Shown: piece after piece, positions 34,234 through 43,835 of the stretch
Layout: each line of letters opens with the position of its first letter
Position numbering within the stretch: position 1 is the stretch's first letter
Source: CAZTHK01 sp964613215
GTDB lineage: Bacteria; Krumholzibacteriota; Krumholzibacteriia; Krumholzibacteriales; CAZTHK01
Assembly (NCBI GenBank): GCA_964613215.1
Contig: CAZTHK010000005.1
Span: 62,001-126,000, forward strand
Length of the DNA: 64,000 bases
Reading direction: 5' to 3'
The notes under the pieces: generated by a model
Told to the model about the DNA's origin: nothing
What the model saw: the letters and a program-made list of their open reading frames with translations, nothing else
The model's database searches: none
Position numbers and translations under genes: made by a program

Positions 34234-34860
34234 ATGAGTAAAACAATAAGGGTAGCTGTACTTGCTTCTGGAAGAGGTACCAACTTCAAGTCTCTGGCAA
34301 AGAACTGCGCCCGGGAAGATTATCCCGCTTCCATAGAGCTGCTGGTCACAGACAACCCTGAAGCAGGCGCTCTTGAAATTGCAGAAGAGATGGGAATAGA
34401 TTCTATGGTGGTCGACTGTGGACCGAAGAGAGGTTCCATGACCGGGGAATCCAGCGAAAATATTGCACGAACGCTGGGGGAGAGGGGGGTAGATCTTGTC
34501 TGCCTGGCTGGATTTATGAGGATTGTGAAGGGTAAACTGCTCAGAGACTATGAAGGAAAGATGATGAATATTCATCCGGCCCTGTTGCCCAGCTTCAGGG
34601 GGCTGGATGGTCAGAAACAGGCCCTTGATTACGGAGTACGATATACCGGCTGTACAGTTCATTTTGTGGATAGCGGTGTAGATACGGGTCCCATTATAAT
34701 TCAGCGGGTTGTTCCCGTTCATCAGGATGATTCGCTGGAGGATCTTTCCGGTAGAATTCTGAAGGAGGAACACAAAGCATATGCCGAGGCTGTAAGACTG
34801 TTCGCCGAGGGGAAACTGGAGATAAGGGATAGAAAAGTTATTATTAAAAATAATAATTAA
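34234..34860 (+). CDS. purN: phosphoribosylglycinamide formyltransferase (GART)
   Basis: A 208-residue enzyme transferring a formyl group from 10-formyl-THF to GAR in purine synthesis. The phosphate loop is LASGRGTNFKSL and the catalytic Asn-His-Asp set is in MNIHPALLPSFRG and DSGVDTGPIIIQ. ATG 34234 is chosen, with AAAGG upstream; the frame is open from ATG 34195 but that start lacks a ribosome site. First gene of a purN-purC-purH-guaA cluster. Confidence 0.96.
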   Translation: MSKTIRVAVLASGRGTNFKSLAKNCAREDYPASIELLVTDNPEAGALEIAEEMGIDSMVVDCGPKRGSMTGESSENIARTLGERGVDLVCLAGFMRIVKGKLLRDYEGKMMNIHPALLPSFRGLDGQKQALDYGVRYTGCTVHFVDSGVDTGPIIIQRVVPVHQDDSLEDLSGRILKEEHKAYAEAVRLFAEGKLEIRDRKVIIKNNN

Positions 34861-34928
34861 TAATTTAAATCAGCCCTGAGAGTGAGAAAAGATAGATAAT
34901 TTTTTAACCAGGGAGAGCTGGATTCACC

Positions 34929-35819
34929 ATGAAAAAAACAAGCATTGAATTACCGGGAGTAGATCCATACTACAGAGGAAAGGTTCGGGATATCTACGAA
35001 GCAGGCGATAGCTTTGTAATTGTAGCCAGCGACAGGATATCGGCGTATGATTCGGTACTACCCACAGATATTCCCGGAAAGGGAATAATTCTTAATACCA
35101 TGTCCGCTGCCTGGTTCGGAAAGTTTTCGGAAATACCTAATCATCTTATCAGCACCCGGGTTGAGGAATTTCCACCTCCCTTCAACGATTTCGGCTCCCG
35201 GCTCCGGGGAAGAAGCATGCTGGTAAGAAAGGCGGACAGGATTGATCTGGAGTGCATCGTTCGCGGTTACATTACCGGTTCCGGGTGGAGGGAATATCAG
35301 AAGACGGGTGAAGTATGCGGGATCAAACTGCCCGGGGATCTCAGCCTCTCCCAGAAACTGGAGGAGCCTGTCTTTACCCCTTCCACCAAGGCAGATTCCG
35401 GACACGATGAAAATATTGATTATGAACGGGCCACAGAGATAGTGGGGGAGGATACCGCTGCGGAAATCAGGGATCTCAGCCTTAAGATCTATAAAATGGC
35501 GCAGGAATATGCCGAATCCAAGGGTATAATTATAGCTGACACCAAATTCGAATTTGGAATTATAGATGGACGGATATCGGTTATAGATGAGATGCTCACC
35601 CCCGATTCATCCAGGTTCTGGCTCAAGGAGGAATACCAGCCGGGTGAACCCCAGAAGAGTCTGGATAAACAGTTCGTCCGAGATTTTCTGGATAGCTCCG
35701 GCTGGGATCATGAACCTCCCGCTCCGGAACTGCCTCCCGGGGTGGTCGAAAAAACGGTGGAACGTTACCTTATGGCATTTGAGCGCCTGTTCGGAAATCT
35801 GGAATTGGATTTGGATTAG
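34929..35819 (+). CDS. purC: SAICAR synthetase
   Basis: A 296-residue enzyme joining CAIR and aspartate with ATP. It has GKVRDIYEA and SDRISAYDSVLPTDIPGKG at the N-terminus, the CIVRGYITGSGWREY substrate motif, FTPSTKAD and DEMLTPDSSRFW. It belongs to the longer (about 300-residue) type of PurC rather than the 237-residue E. coli type. ATG 34929 lies 68 bases after purN. Confidence 0.96.
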   Translation: MKKTSIELPGVDPYYRGKVRDIYEAGDSFVIVASDRISAYDSVLPTDIPGKGIILNTMSAAWFGKFSEIPNHLISTRVEEFPPPFNDFGSRLRGRSMLVRKADRIDLECIVRGYITGSGWREYQKTGEVCGIKLPGDLSLSQKLEEPVFTPSTKADSGHDENIDYERATEIVGEDTAAEIRDLSLKIYKMAQEYAESKGIIIADTKFEFGIIDGRISVIDEMLTPDSSRFWLKEEYQPGEPQKSLDKQFVRDFLDSSGWDHEPPAPELPPGVVEKTVERYLMAFERLFGNLELDLD

Positions 35820-36001
35820 AAATATCAGACGTTGCGGAAAAAACAGGTCCGGACGGAGGGGCGAAATGAAAAGAGCACCGGTGAGTTTCCCGGGAAAGGG
35901 AAGATGTACAGGATGACAGGAAGAATTTTATTAAAATGTAATAAATCGCTACGGCTTGTAGCAATGGTAACTGTTTTTGAATTCACGGAAAGGTCTGATT
36001 G

Positions 36002-37567
36002 ATGAGCAGAAGAATTAAGAGAGCTATTATAAGTGTTACCGACAAGGATAATCTGGTGGATTTCGCCCGCGCACTGGAAGAAAGGGAGATTGAGATAATA
36101 GCATCCGGCGGCACCGCCGCCAGATTGAAGGAAGCTGGAGTAGAGGTTATTCCTGTAAGCGAGGTAACCGGTTTCCCCGAAATAATGAATGGAAGGGTTA
36201 AGACACTTCACCCCCTTGTCCATGGTGGAATCCTTGCCGACAGGGATAATCAGGACCATCTCCGGGAAGCCCGGGAGAATAATATAGATTTTATAGATCT
36301 TATCGTGGTTAATCTCTACCGTTTCCGGGAGTCGGCCGCAAAACCGGAACTGAGCGAGAGGGATGTGGTGGAATCCATTGATATAGGCGGACCCACCCTG
36401 ATCAGAAGTTCTGCTAAGAATTATCATTCAGTGGCTGTGGTGGTCGATCCCAATGACTATGATTCCATAATCAGCGAGATAGACCGGCAGGATGGTTCTG
36501 TTGGGGAGGAGATGCGAAGGGAACTCGCTGCCAGGGCATTCCGTCATACCGCATCCTATGAGTCAGCCATTGCCTCCTATTTTAACCGGTTGACTGAGCA
36601 GGAAGATGAGCCTCCCCAATATGTCAACACCGCCTACCGCAGAATCAGAACCCTGCGGTACGGTGAGAATCCCCATCTTAAGGGAGCACTTTACCGTAAT
36701 GAGGATGTGAGGGACGGGTTCGGTGATTTCCGGCAGCTGCAGGGGAAAAAGCTTTCCTTTAACAACATCCGGGATATGTATGCTGCATTTATGCTTACCT
36801 GTGATCTGGGCGGAAATTCCTGCGCCATAATAAAGCACACTAATCCCTGCGGAGCAGCGGTATGTGAGACAACCGCCGAAAGCTTCAGGAGGGCCAGAGA
36901 GACCGATCCCGTCTCAGCCTTCGGATCGGTAGTTTCGGTAAATGGGAGCGTTGACGCTGAGTTGGCGGAATTGTCCGGGAAGGGGTTCCTGGAAGTTATC
37001 ATTGCCCGCCGGTTTGAACAGGAGGCACTGAAAATTCTCAAGAAGAAGAAAAGGCTGCGGTTGATAACCCTTCCCGAAGAGGTTTGGGAAGCAGATCATT
37101 CAGGCTGGTCTTTCGCCGAAGCGGGGGACCTTGTCCTGTGCCAGCAGAAGGATACCGGTTTTCCCGAGTTGGATAGCTGGAAGGTGGTTACCTCAAGGAA
37201 GCCGGTTCCGGAGGAGGAGAAATCCCTGCGGCTGGCCTGGAAGCTGGTGAAGCATATAAAATCCAATGCTATCGTGATAAGCGACAGCGAGGGAACTGTG
37301 GGTGTCGGAGCCGGCCAGATGAGCCGGGTGGAATCCTGCTGGATAGCAGTGGAGAAGGCACGCAAGGAGAATATGAAAATAGAGGGGGCATCCGCCGCTT
37401 CGGACGCATTCTTCCCCTTTCCAGATGGGGTGGAGACTCTGGTAGAAGCTGGGGTGAAGTCAATCATTCAACCGGGTGGCTCCATCAGGGATGAGCAGGT
37501 AATCGAAGCTGCGGAAAAACTTGGTATCACTATGATACTGACAGGACGCAGGCATTTCAGACATTAG
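36002..37567 (+). CDS. purH: bifunctional AICAR formyltransferase/IMP cyclohydrolase
   Basis: A 521-residue enzyme for the last two steps to IMP. The N-terminal MGS-like cyclohydrolase domain (about 1-190) has the SVTDKDNL opening, ASGGTAARLKEAG and TGFPEIMNGRVKTLHP. The transformylase domain carries CAIIKHTNPCGAAV with the catalytic Lys-His, and closes with DAFFPFPDGVE and IIQPGGSIRDEQVI. ATG 36002 is used (GGAAAGG upstream); TTG 35999 directly precedes it. The 182 bases before it contain only a tiny open frame with a good ribosome site (35866-35916). Confidence 0.96.
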   Translation: MSRRIKRAIISVTDKDNLVDFARALEEREIEIIASGGTAARLKEAGVEVIPVSEVTGFPEIMNGRVKTLHPLVHGGILADRDNQDHLREARENNIDFIDLIVVNLYRFRESAAKPELSERDVVESIDIGGPTLIRSSAKNYHSVAVVVDPNDYDSIISEIDRQDGSVGEEMRRELAARAFRHTASYESAIASYFNRLTEQEDEPPQYVNTAYRRIRTLRYGENPHLKGALYRNEDVRDGFGDFRQLQGKKLSFNNIRDMYAAFMLTCDLGGNSCAIIKHTNPCGAAVCETTAESFRRARETDPVSAFGSVVSVNGSVDAELAELSGKGFLEVIIARRFEQEALKILKKKKRLRLITLPEEVWEADHSGWSFAEAGDLVLCQQKDTGFPELDSWKVVTSRKPVPEEEKSLRLAWKLVKHIKSNAIVISDSEGTVGVGAGQMSRVESCWIAVEKARKENMKIEGASAASDAFFPFPDGVETLVEAGVKSIIQPGGSIRDEQVIEAAEKLGITMILTGRRHFRH

Positions 37568-37577
37568 GAGAAGATCT

Positions 37578-39128
37578 TTGAGTGAGGAAATCAGCAGTGA
37601 GAGTGTGGTAATAATTGATTTTGGTTCCCAGTACACGCAGCTTATCGCTCGTAAGATAAGGGGGGAAAACGTATTTTCCATCATCCTTCCCCCCTCCGCT
37701 GAGCTGAAAGAGATAAAGAGGGAGAATCCCGCCGGGATTATCCTTTCAGGAAGCCCTTACAGCGTTACCGAGAGTGACTCTCCCCGGCTTGAGTCCGACA
37801 TATTCTCGCTGCATCTTCCAGTACTGGGAATATGTTACGGAATGCAGCTGATGGCCGGGGAGCTGGGGGGATCGGTAAGGGGAGCGGATTACCGGGAGTA
37901 TGGTCATACCGTGATCAGATCGAACCGGCCCGGCCAGCTTCTCAAAGGCATCCCGGCCGAACAGAGGGTTTGGATGAGTCATGGTGACATCGTCGAATCA
38001 GTTCCGGAGGGGTTTGAAGCAATTGCATCGTCCAGGGATTGTCCTTACGCTGTAATTGCCAATAATAAAGACAAATTATACGGCCTGCAGTTTCATCCGG
38101 AGGTTTATCACACCGAATTCGGCAGACAGATAATAAGGAATTTTCTATTCGATATCTGCGGATGTGAAGGCGCCTGGAAGTCGAGCTCCTTCGTTGACAT
38201 GGAGGTAAAAAAAATCAGGGATAGGGTGGGGGATTCCAGAGTGCTTTGTGCGGTCAGCGGAGGAGTAGACAGCTCAGTTATGGCTGCCCTGATGGACCTG
38301 GCGGTAGGAAGGAGGCTTTTTCCAGTATTCGTGGATAATGGGTTGCTCAGAGAGGGTGAAATCGATGAGGTACGCGAGCTTCTTGCATCCCATCTCAAGA
38401 CCGATATTCTATTCGTAGACGCCGCTGATAAATTCCTCCAGCGTTTAAACAATGTGGAGGATGCCGAGAAGAAAAGGAAGATAATAGGCAATACATTTAT
38501 AGAAATCTTCGAGGAACAGAGCAAAAAGCACGGTCCCTTTGAATTCCTGGCCCAGGGAACCCTGTACCCGGATGTGATCGAGAGCCGTCCCACCGTAGGC
38601 CCTTCAGATACCATTAAATCACATCACAATGTTGGAGGCCTGCCTGATTCCATGGACTTTGAGCTTATAGAGCCACTCAAGCTTCTTTTCAAGGACGAAG
38701 TGAGAGAGGTAGGTTTATTCCTGGGATTGCCGGCCAGGCAGATTGGCCGCCATCCATTTCCCGGCCCTGGTCTGGCAGTGAGAGTGCCCGGGGCGGTAAG
38801 CCGGGAGAAACTGGATGTACTCAGGAAGGTGGACCGGATATTTATAGATTCACTTTACCGTAGCGGGCTGTATGAACAGGTATGGCAGGCACTTGCCGTT
38901 CTTCTTCCGGTAAAGAGTGTGGGGGTTATGGGGGATGAAAGGTCCTACCAGAATGCGGTGGTGCTGAGAGCTGTTACCAGCACCGATGGTATGACCGCCG
39001 ACTGGGCCAGATTGCCCTATGATTTCTTACAGGAACTTTCCAACCATATAATCAACAGTGTGGATGGAGTAAACAGGGTGATGTACGATATAAGTTCGAA
39101 ACCCCCGAGCACCATCGAATGGGAATAA
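37578..39128 (+). CDS. guaA: GMP synthase (glutamine-hydrolysing)
   Basis: A 516-residue enzyme turning XMP into GMP. The class I glutamine amidotransferase domain has C86 in GICYGMQ and the His-Glu pair in LQFHPEVYHT. The ATP pyrophosphatase domain has the P-loop AVSGGVDSSV, and the C-terminal dimer part ends in the KPPSTIEWE hallmark. TTG start at 37578, with AGGAG seven bases upstream; it follows purH by 10 bases. Together with purN, purC and purH it forms a purine operon. Confidence 0.97.
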   Translation: MSEEISSESVVIIDFGSQYTQLIARKIRGENVFSIILPPSAELKEIKRENPAGIILSGSPYSVTESDSPRLESDIFSLHLPVLGICYGMQLMAGELGGSVRGADYREYGHTVIRSNRPGQLLKGIPAEQRVWMSHGDIVESVPEGFEAIASSRDCPYAVIANNKDKLYGLQFHPEVYHTEFGRQIIRNFLFDICGCEGAWKSSSFVDMEVKKIRDRVGDSRVLCAVSGGVDSSVMAALMDLAVGRRLFPVFVDNGLLREGEIDEVRELLASHLKTDILFVDAADKFLQRLNNVEDAEKKRKIIGNTFIEIFEEQSKKHGPFEFLAQGTLYPDVIESRPTVGPSDTIKSHHNVGGLPDSMDFELIEPLKLLFKDEVREVGLFLGLPARQIGRHPFPGPGLAVRVPGAVSREKLDVLRKVDRIFIDSLYRSGLYEQVWQALAVLLPVKSVGVMGDERSYQNAVVLRAVTSTDGMTADWARLPYDFLQELSNHIINSVDGVNRVMYDISSKPPSTIEWE

Positions 39129-39215
39129 TTGTAATATTATCTACTTATCCGCCGATTCTACTGTTTATGGTATTTTACCGGCAAGAATTACAGAATGTTT
39201 TATACTATTGACAAT

Positions 39216-39230
39216 TGGCACTTAACTTGC
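39216..39230 (+). promoter_or_regulatory. sigma-54 promoter (full consensus) of the transglycosylase/NHL operon
   Basis: TGGCAC (39216-39221), five bases, TTGC (39227-39230): the exact TGGCAC-N5-TTGC core, with GG and GC ten bases apart. Predicted start near 39242, giving a leader of about 30 bases with its own ribosome site (GAGAGGA) before ATG 39272. Confidence 0.75.
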
Positions 39231-39271
39231 CTTTTTATTTACAGCAAAATTTTTGAAGGATGAGAGGAATT

Positions 39272-41464
39272 ATGCCCGGTCTGATTCACAACACCCTGGT
39301 TTATCTTTCTCTGTTGATGTTACTGCCGGTCTCTAACGATATAAATAATAGTGGATTGGGCAGGTATCTCTGGAGGGGGGAATACACCAGGGCATTAAGA
39401 AAGAGTGATGGTCAGGATAACCGGACCAGGGCAAGGCTGATGTTGATGGCAGGCAGCCCTGATACCGCCTATATTCTACTGGAGGGTGAGGATGACGAGT
39501 TCAGGAAGGGCCTGGCTGCATACAGGGCGGAAAAGTACCGTGAGGCACTGGAACATCTCAGCCATCCGGTGGATAACAGTATGCTGGAGGCCTATCGCTA
39601 TCTTACCAGGGGAAGGATATTTTTCCGCGATTCTCTATATGAAAGTTCCGCAGCAGCTTCGGAAAAGATTCTCCAGAACTATCGCGGCAGCAGGATTGCT
39701 CAATCTGAACTTTACGGGGAAGCATGTGACATACTGGTAACTTCATGTATTAACGCTAGTTATAATAAAGACTTAATAAATTATATCCATAATTATGAAT
39801 TAATACTATCCCCGCCGGTTAAGATTAAACTCTCCCGTTTCTGCCTGGACCGGGGTATGCCGGAGGAAGCATTCGAACTATACAGACAGGCGGTCAAGGA
39901 AGGAACAGGCGGTTCTCCTGTGGATTTAACCGGCAGGCTGGTTCCGAAGTTAAAAGAGTTAAGCAACTCCCGGCTTGCCGGAATAACCTCTGACCTGCTA
40001 AAGAACGGACAGCTGGAATCTGCAGGACTGGTTGCAGATATAGTAAAGCAGCGGGGCTCACCCTATCTGGCGGACTATTTAAAGGGAAGAATACTGGAGG
40101 AATCCGGAAGGCCGGTCCAGTCAAGCCGGATATTCAAGAGGCTCTTTAATTCCGGGGCAGATGTGGAATTGAAGAAGGATGCTCTCAACCGGATGTCCAA
40201 GATAGCGTACCGGAAGGGTAGGTACGGCAAGGCGGTAAGATATTACCGCACCTTCGGCATGTACTATCCGGGTGACAGCAGGAGTGTTCGATCTCTTGAT
40301 ATTGCAGCCAGGCTGGAAATTGCACGGGGTAACTATGAAAATGCTATACGGATATGGGATAAAATGCCTGCAACGGGAAATAATTCAGCAAGGGTGATGG
40401 ATGCACACCTCAGCAGTGCCGTTACCTCCTATTTTATTAATAATAAGCAGAGAGCCTACCGGGTGCTGAAAGACTTATTGGAAAGAACCGGTTATTATGG
40501 CAGGGATGCTGTTCTGTACTGGCTTCACCAGACCTGTCCGGACAGTGAGAGGGATTACTGGCTTGACAATTTGATCCGTGAATATCCCCGCTCATTTTAC
40601 TCACGTGCGGCTCAGGGGGGAAAAGATTTATTTATTTTCAGCAGGGTTAAGAATACAATCATTGATCTGCAGAGCCTGCACGGGGCCGAGCTGGCCGAAA
40701 AAAGTTTTTATGATTCACTGGATACCAGTACTGATGGCTCCAGTATCGGGGATAATTATTTATATAAAGCTTACAGATATTTCCTGATAAACGGATTCTA
40801 CGCCGAGGCCCGCCTTTGTGTGGAATTGCTTATGGATATGTTCCTGAACAACCGGGATGCCCTGCTGGAAATTTGCAGGTTTTCCCGCCGGGAAGGGTTC
40901 CTCTATCCGGTCCTGTCCATTCTCCATTCGGCCGAGTTCTACGGTCCGGGCCGGAATATTCCGCAGCATCTTAGGTATCCCATAGCCTACACGGATCTGA
41001 TCTATGAGAACTGCAGGATCAGAAAGATCCCGCCAGAACTGGCCATGGCGGTGATAAGAGCAGAGAGCAGTTTCGACCACCGGGCCATATCCCGGGCGGG
41101 AGCGCTGGGCTTGATGCAGTTTATGCCGTCTACGGCTTACTGGATAGGAGAGAGGATGGGGGATGACGGGGTAAACGGGGAAAGAATATACTCGCCGGAA
41201 TTCAATATCAGAGCTGGAATATATTACCTGGATTATCTGCTGAGCAGAAACGGGGATTCGGTAGTAGCTGCCCTGGCAGCATACAACGCGGGCAATTCCA
41301 AGATGTCTCCCTGGAGAAAGAGATTCAGTCCCGGCAGTAATCCCGTGCTGGCCATAGAGATGATCGGAATAAATGAAACCAGGAATTATGTGAAGAAGGT
41401 TCTGAATTTCATGTCAATGTACAGTGCAATTACAGGTGCAGAATATGGCCGGGTGGTGCAATGA
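39272..41464 (+). CDS. secreted TPR-containing lytic transglycosylase (Slt70-like)
   Basis: A 730-residue periplasmic protein: signal peptide (residues 1-20, HNTLVYLSLLMLLPVS), a long alpha-superhelix of TPR-like repeats (RYGKAVRYYRTFGMYYPGD is one), and a C-terminal SLT domain (about 580-700) with the catalytic Glu in VIRAESSFDHRAIS, then GALGLMQFMPSTA and ALAAYNAGNSKM. It should cut peptidoglycan, possibly to open the wall for a trans-envelope assembly. ATG 39272 is chosen because GAGAGGA stands 5 bases upstream; ATG 39260 has no spacing to its GAAGG. The next gene overlaps by 4 bases. Confidence 0.9.
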   Translation: MPGLIHNTLVYLSLLMLLPVSNDINNSGLGRYLWRGEYTRALRKSDGQDNRTRARLMLMAGSPDTAYILLEGEDDEFRKGLAAYRAEKYREALEHLSHPVDNSMLEAYRYLTRGRIFFRDSLYESSAAASEKILQNYRGSRIAQSELYGEACDILVTSCINASYNKDLINYIHNYELILSPPVKIKLSRFCLDRGMPEEAFELYRQAVKEGTGGSPVDLTGRLVPKLKELSNSRLAGITSDLLKNGQLESAGLVADIVKQRGSPYLADYLKGRILEESGRPVQSSRIFKRLFNSGADVELKKDALNRMSKIAYRKGRYGKAVRYYRTFGMYYPGDSRSVRSLDIAARLEIARGNYENAIRIWDKMPATGNNSARVMDAHLSSAVTSYFINNKQRAYRVLKDLLERTGYYGRDAVLYWLHQTCPDSERDYWLDNLIREYPRSFYSRAAQGGKDLFIFSRVKNTIIDLQSLHGAELAEKSFYDSLDTSTDGSSIGDNYLYKAYRYFLINGFYAEARLCVELLMDMFLNNRDALLEICRFSRREGFLYPVLSILHSAEFYGPGRNIPQHLRYPIAYTDLIYENCRIRKIPPELAMAVIRAESSFDHRAISRAGALGLMQFMPSTAYWIGERMGDDGVNGERIYSPEFNIRAGIYYLDYLLSRNGDSVVAALAAYNAGNSKMSPWRKRFSPGSNPVLAIEMIGINETRNYVKKVLNFMSMYSAITGAEYGRVVQ

Positions 41465-42807
41465 AATTAAAGATCATTATTATCATAGTGGCGGCCCTGC
41501 TGATGGTACTGTTAATCAGGGGGGGTGCCAGAACCGGAACCACCCTGATTAACCCCCCCTGGAACCATTGCCTGGGACTTGATAAGGTAACCCAGTTTCA
41601 TCTGAACCTCTACTCCTGCTACCGGGAAAAGTTCCACGACCCCAGGGGACTCTTCTGTACCAAGCTCATCTGTGAAGATGATACTTCCACCAACCATGAT
41701 GATGATGAACTGACCGTATTCGGCCTTAACAGTGGGAACAGCGAGCTTATATACAACCGGGGGATGACCTCTATCAATGTGGTGGGGAAAGAGGGGGATG
41801 GCGAGATTGACCTTGATCATCCGCTGGATATCAGCGGAGACAGCAGAGGAAATATCTATATTGCCGATACTGGAAATAACAGGATAATTCATCTTGAATA
41901 TTCGGGGGGCGAGGTTGAATTGGCGGGGGTTCTGGGAGAGGATTACCTCCACCATCCATCATCGTTATCCTGCAGCGGAGATTTAATCTATGTGGCGGAT
42001 ACCGGCAATGACCGGATCGCAGTAATTAACCGGCAGGGTGAACTGACGGAAACTGTAGATCTCCGGGGCAAAAATATGAGATTACAGGCCCCCACTGCCA
42101 TAGAGGTGATTTCAAGGGGGGATGATTGGCTTTACTATGAGGACTATTTTATTGCCCTCATCGACAGTTCGGGACAGAGGCTCTGGAAGTTAGATAATAA
42201 TGGCGGGATACTGGGAATTGCCTATCACAGCAAACTCGGCTCGGGTACCTTTTCCCACCTGGATATAGACTATTATGGTAATATCTATGTTACCGATACC
42301 GTACAGAACAGGATCCACAAATTCGACAGGCACCTTAATTACCTGGTCGCTATAGGGGAAAGAGACCGGATAGAACTTGATCAGCCCAGGGGAATTTCCA
42401 TATACCGGAGGTTTGGTCAGGTGTTCGTATCCGAGAGATCCGGGGCCCGGTACTTCTGGGTGGGAACCGATATAATCAGATTGGTGGCAGAAAGTATTGC
42501 AGTGGATCAGAAATCGGGCAGATGTATTGTCGATATTTCTTTTATATTAACAGAGCATTCCTATGTCTCCATGTGGCTGGAGAGTAAAGGGGGAGAAAAG
42601 ATGCTGGAGCTTCTTTCTGATTATCTGTTTCCCCCCGGTTGCATAAAAAAGAGGATCGAGGTGACCTCTCCCGAATTGCAACAAATTGGAAGACAAAAGA
42701 TTAGAGTTGTGGTCACAGCCAAGCCTACCTACTCATCCCATTCATACTGCACTATCGAAAAGAGAAGCAACCTGTTACAACCTGTTCATACGATCTCCGG
42801 CAGGTAA
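41461..42807 (+). CDS. membrane-anchored NHL-repeat beta-propeller protein
   Basis: A 448-residue protein with an N-terminal anchor (about 2-20) and NHL repeats recognisable by GNIYIADTGNNRI, DLIYVADTGNDRI and GNIYVTDTVQNRI, making a propeller from about residue 115 to 330. A Cys-containing segment (about 38-78) precedes it and a beta-sandwich-like domain (about 345-440) follows. NHL propellers are protein- or ligand-binding platforms; the partner is unknown. Start overlaps the transglycosylase stop (ATGA), so the two are translationally coupled and probably function together outside the cytoplasm. Confidence 0.85.
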   Translation: MKLKIIIIIVAALLMVLLIRGGARTGTTLINPPWNHCLGLDKVTQFHLNLYSCYREKFHDPRGLFCTKLICEDDTSTNHDDDELTVFGLNSGNSELIYNRGMTSINVVGKEGDGEIDLDHPLDISGDSRGNIYIADTGNNRIIHLEYSGGEVELAGVLGEDYLHHPSSLSCSGDLIYVADTGNDRIAVINRQGELTETVDLRGKNMRLQAPTAIEVISRGDDWLYYEDYFIALIDSSGQRLWKLDNNGGILGIAYHSKLGSGTFSHLDIDYYGNIYVTDTVQNRIHKFDRHLNYLVAIGERDRIELDQPRGISIYRRFGQVFVSERSGARYFWVGTDIIRLVAESIAVDQKSGRCIVDISFILTEHSYVSMWLESKGGEKMLELLSDYLFPPGCIKKRIEVTSPELQQIGRQKIRVVVTAKPTYSSHSYCTIEKRSNLLQPVHTISGR

Positions 42808-42812
42808 TTATT

Positions 42813-42827
42813 TGGCCTGCTAATTGC
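42813..42827 (+). promoter_or_regulatory. sigma-54-type promoter of the TPR/DnaJ genes
   Basis: TGGCCT-N5-TTGC followed by T, with GG (42814-42815) and GC (42826-42827) ten bases apart. It lies 6 bases after the NHL gene's stop; predicted start near 42839, about 55 bases before ATG 42894. Confidence 0.55.
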
Positions 42828-42893
42828 TTCAGAAATTAGTGTAATGCACCCATATTCTATATTAGTCATTTATCGGTTAAAGGGAGATTGGAA

Positions 42894-43820
42894 ATGTTTC
42901 TAGACAGATTCCTTCGATTTTTTCCCAGGAGCTACTATAAGAACGCTTTAAAATCATTTAACCGGGGTGATTACAAGCGTGCCTGCAGGATGTTTGAAAG
43001 GTACATAGATAAACATGAGGAAAACAGGATCAGGGATGAAGCAATGCTGAGAATGTACATAGTAGAGGCATATTTTCAGTATGGCAAGGAATCGATATCC
43101 AAGGGGAAGTATGAAGAGTCAGCGGGAGCCCTGGAGAGGGCCCTGAAATATGAGCCTGATTACGCGGATATAAGAGCCACCCTGGGCAATGTGTATTTTG
43201 AGCTGGGAAAACTGGACAGGGCCAAGGAACAATACCGGAATGCACTGGAAATCAATCCCTTCTACTTCAAGGCCAGGGTTATGCTGGCCAAAGTTTACTT
43301 TTCCAGGGAGGAATATGAACGCTGCAACCAGGAGTTGGAGAACAGCCTGTCCGCCGCTCCGGCCTTCTATGTAAATAAGATAAATCAGCTTATAGAAATT
43401 ATCAAAGATAGAGGTTCCTTCGAAGAGAGTGACTGGATATTCCAGAGTCTGCTGGAGGAGAAACCATCATCAGCCCAGGTAAGCAAACAGATGGCTCTGG
43501 ATGCCATACAGCAGGGGGATATGGACTTTGCCCTCTCCGAGCTCAGAAAAGCGGTTAAGGCATACCCGAATTTTCCGGATCTACATAATCTTCTGGGAAT
43601 TGCTTACGGAAACAAGGGCATGAATGATGATGCTATCATGGAATTTGAAAAGGCGTTGAAGATTCATCCCGGTTATCTTAAGGCAAGAGTCAACCTGGCC
43701 CTGATGCACTATGAGAAGGGATGCAGGGAAGAGGCGGTGAAAAACCTGGAGAAGGTACTGGAGCTTGATTCTTCCAACATACTGGCCAGGAATATCATGG
43801 ATGAACTTCAGCCGGTTTAA
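42894..43820 (+). CDS. TPR-repeat protein
   Basis: A 308-residue protein built of tetratricopeptide repeats with no signal peptide (KGKYEESAGALERALKYEP, LGNVYFELGKLDRAKEQYR, GIAYGNKGMNDDAIMEFEK, LALMHYEKGCREEAVKNLE). Its first 20 residues (RFLRFFPRSYYKNALKSFN) are basic and aromatic and may touch a membrane. A scaffold for protein-protein contacts is likely. ATG 42894 is chosen because AGGGAG lies 8 bases upstream; TTG 42888 would overlap that site. The DnaJ-TPR gene follows after 15 bases. Confidence 0.85.
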   Translation: MFLDRFLRFFPRSYYKNALKSFNRGDYKRACRMFERYIDKHEENRIRDEAMLRMYIVEAYFQYGKESISKGKYEESAGALERALKYEPDYADIRATLGNVYFELGKLDRAKEQYRNALEINPFYFKARVMLAKVYFSREEYERCNQELENSLSAAPAFYVNKINQLIEIIKDRGSFEESDWIFQSLLEEKPSSAQVSKQMALDAIQQGDMDFALSELRKAVKAYPNFPDLHNLLGIAYGNKGMNDDAIMEFEKALKIHPGYLKARVNLALMHYEKGCREEAVKNLEKVLELDSSNILARNIMDELQPV

Positions 43821-43835
43821 AAAAGGGGAATCAAC

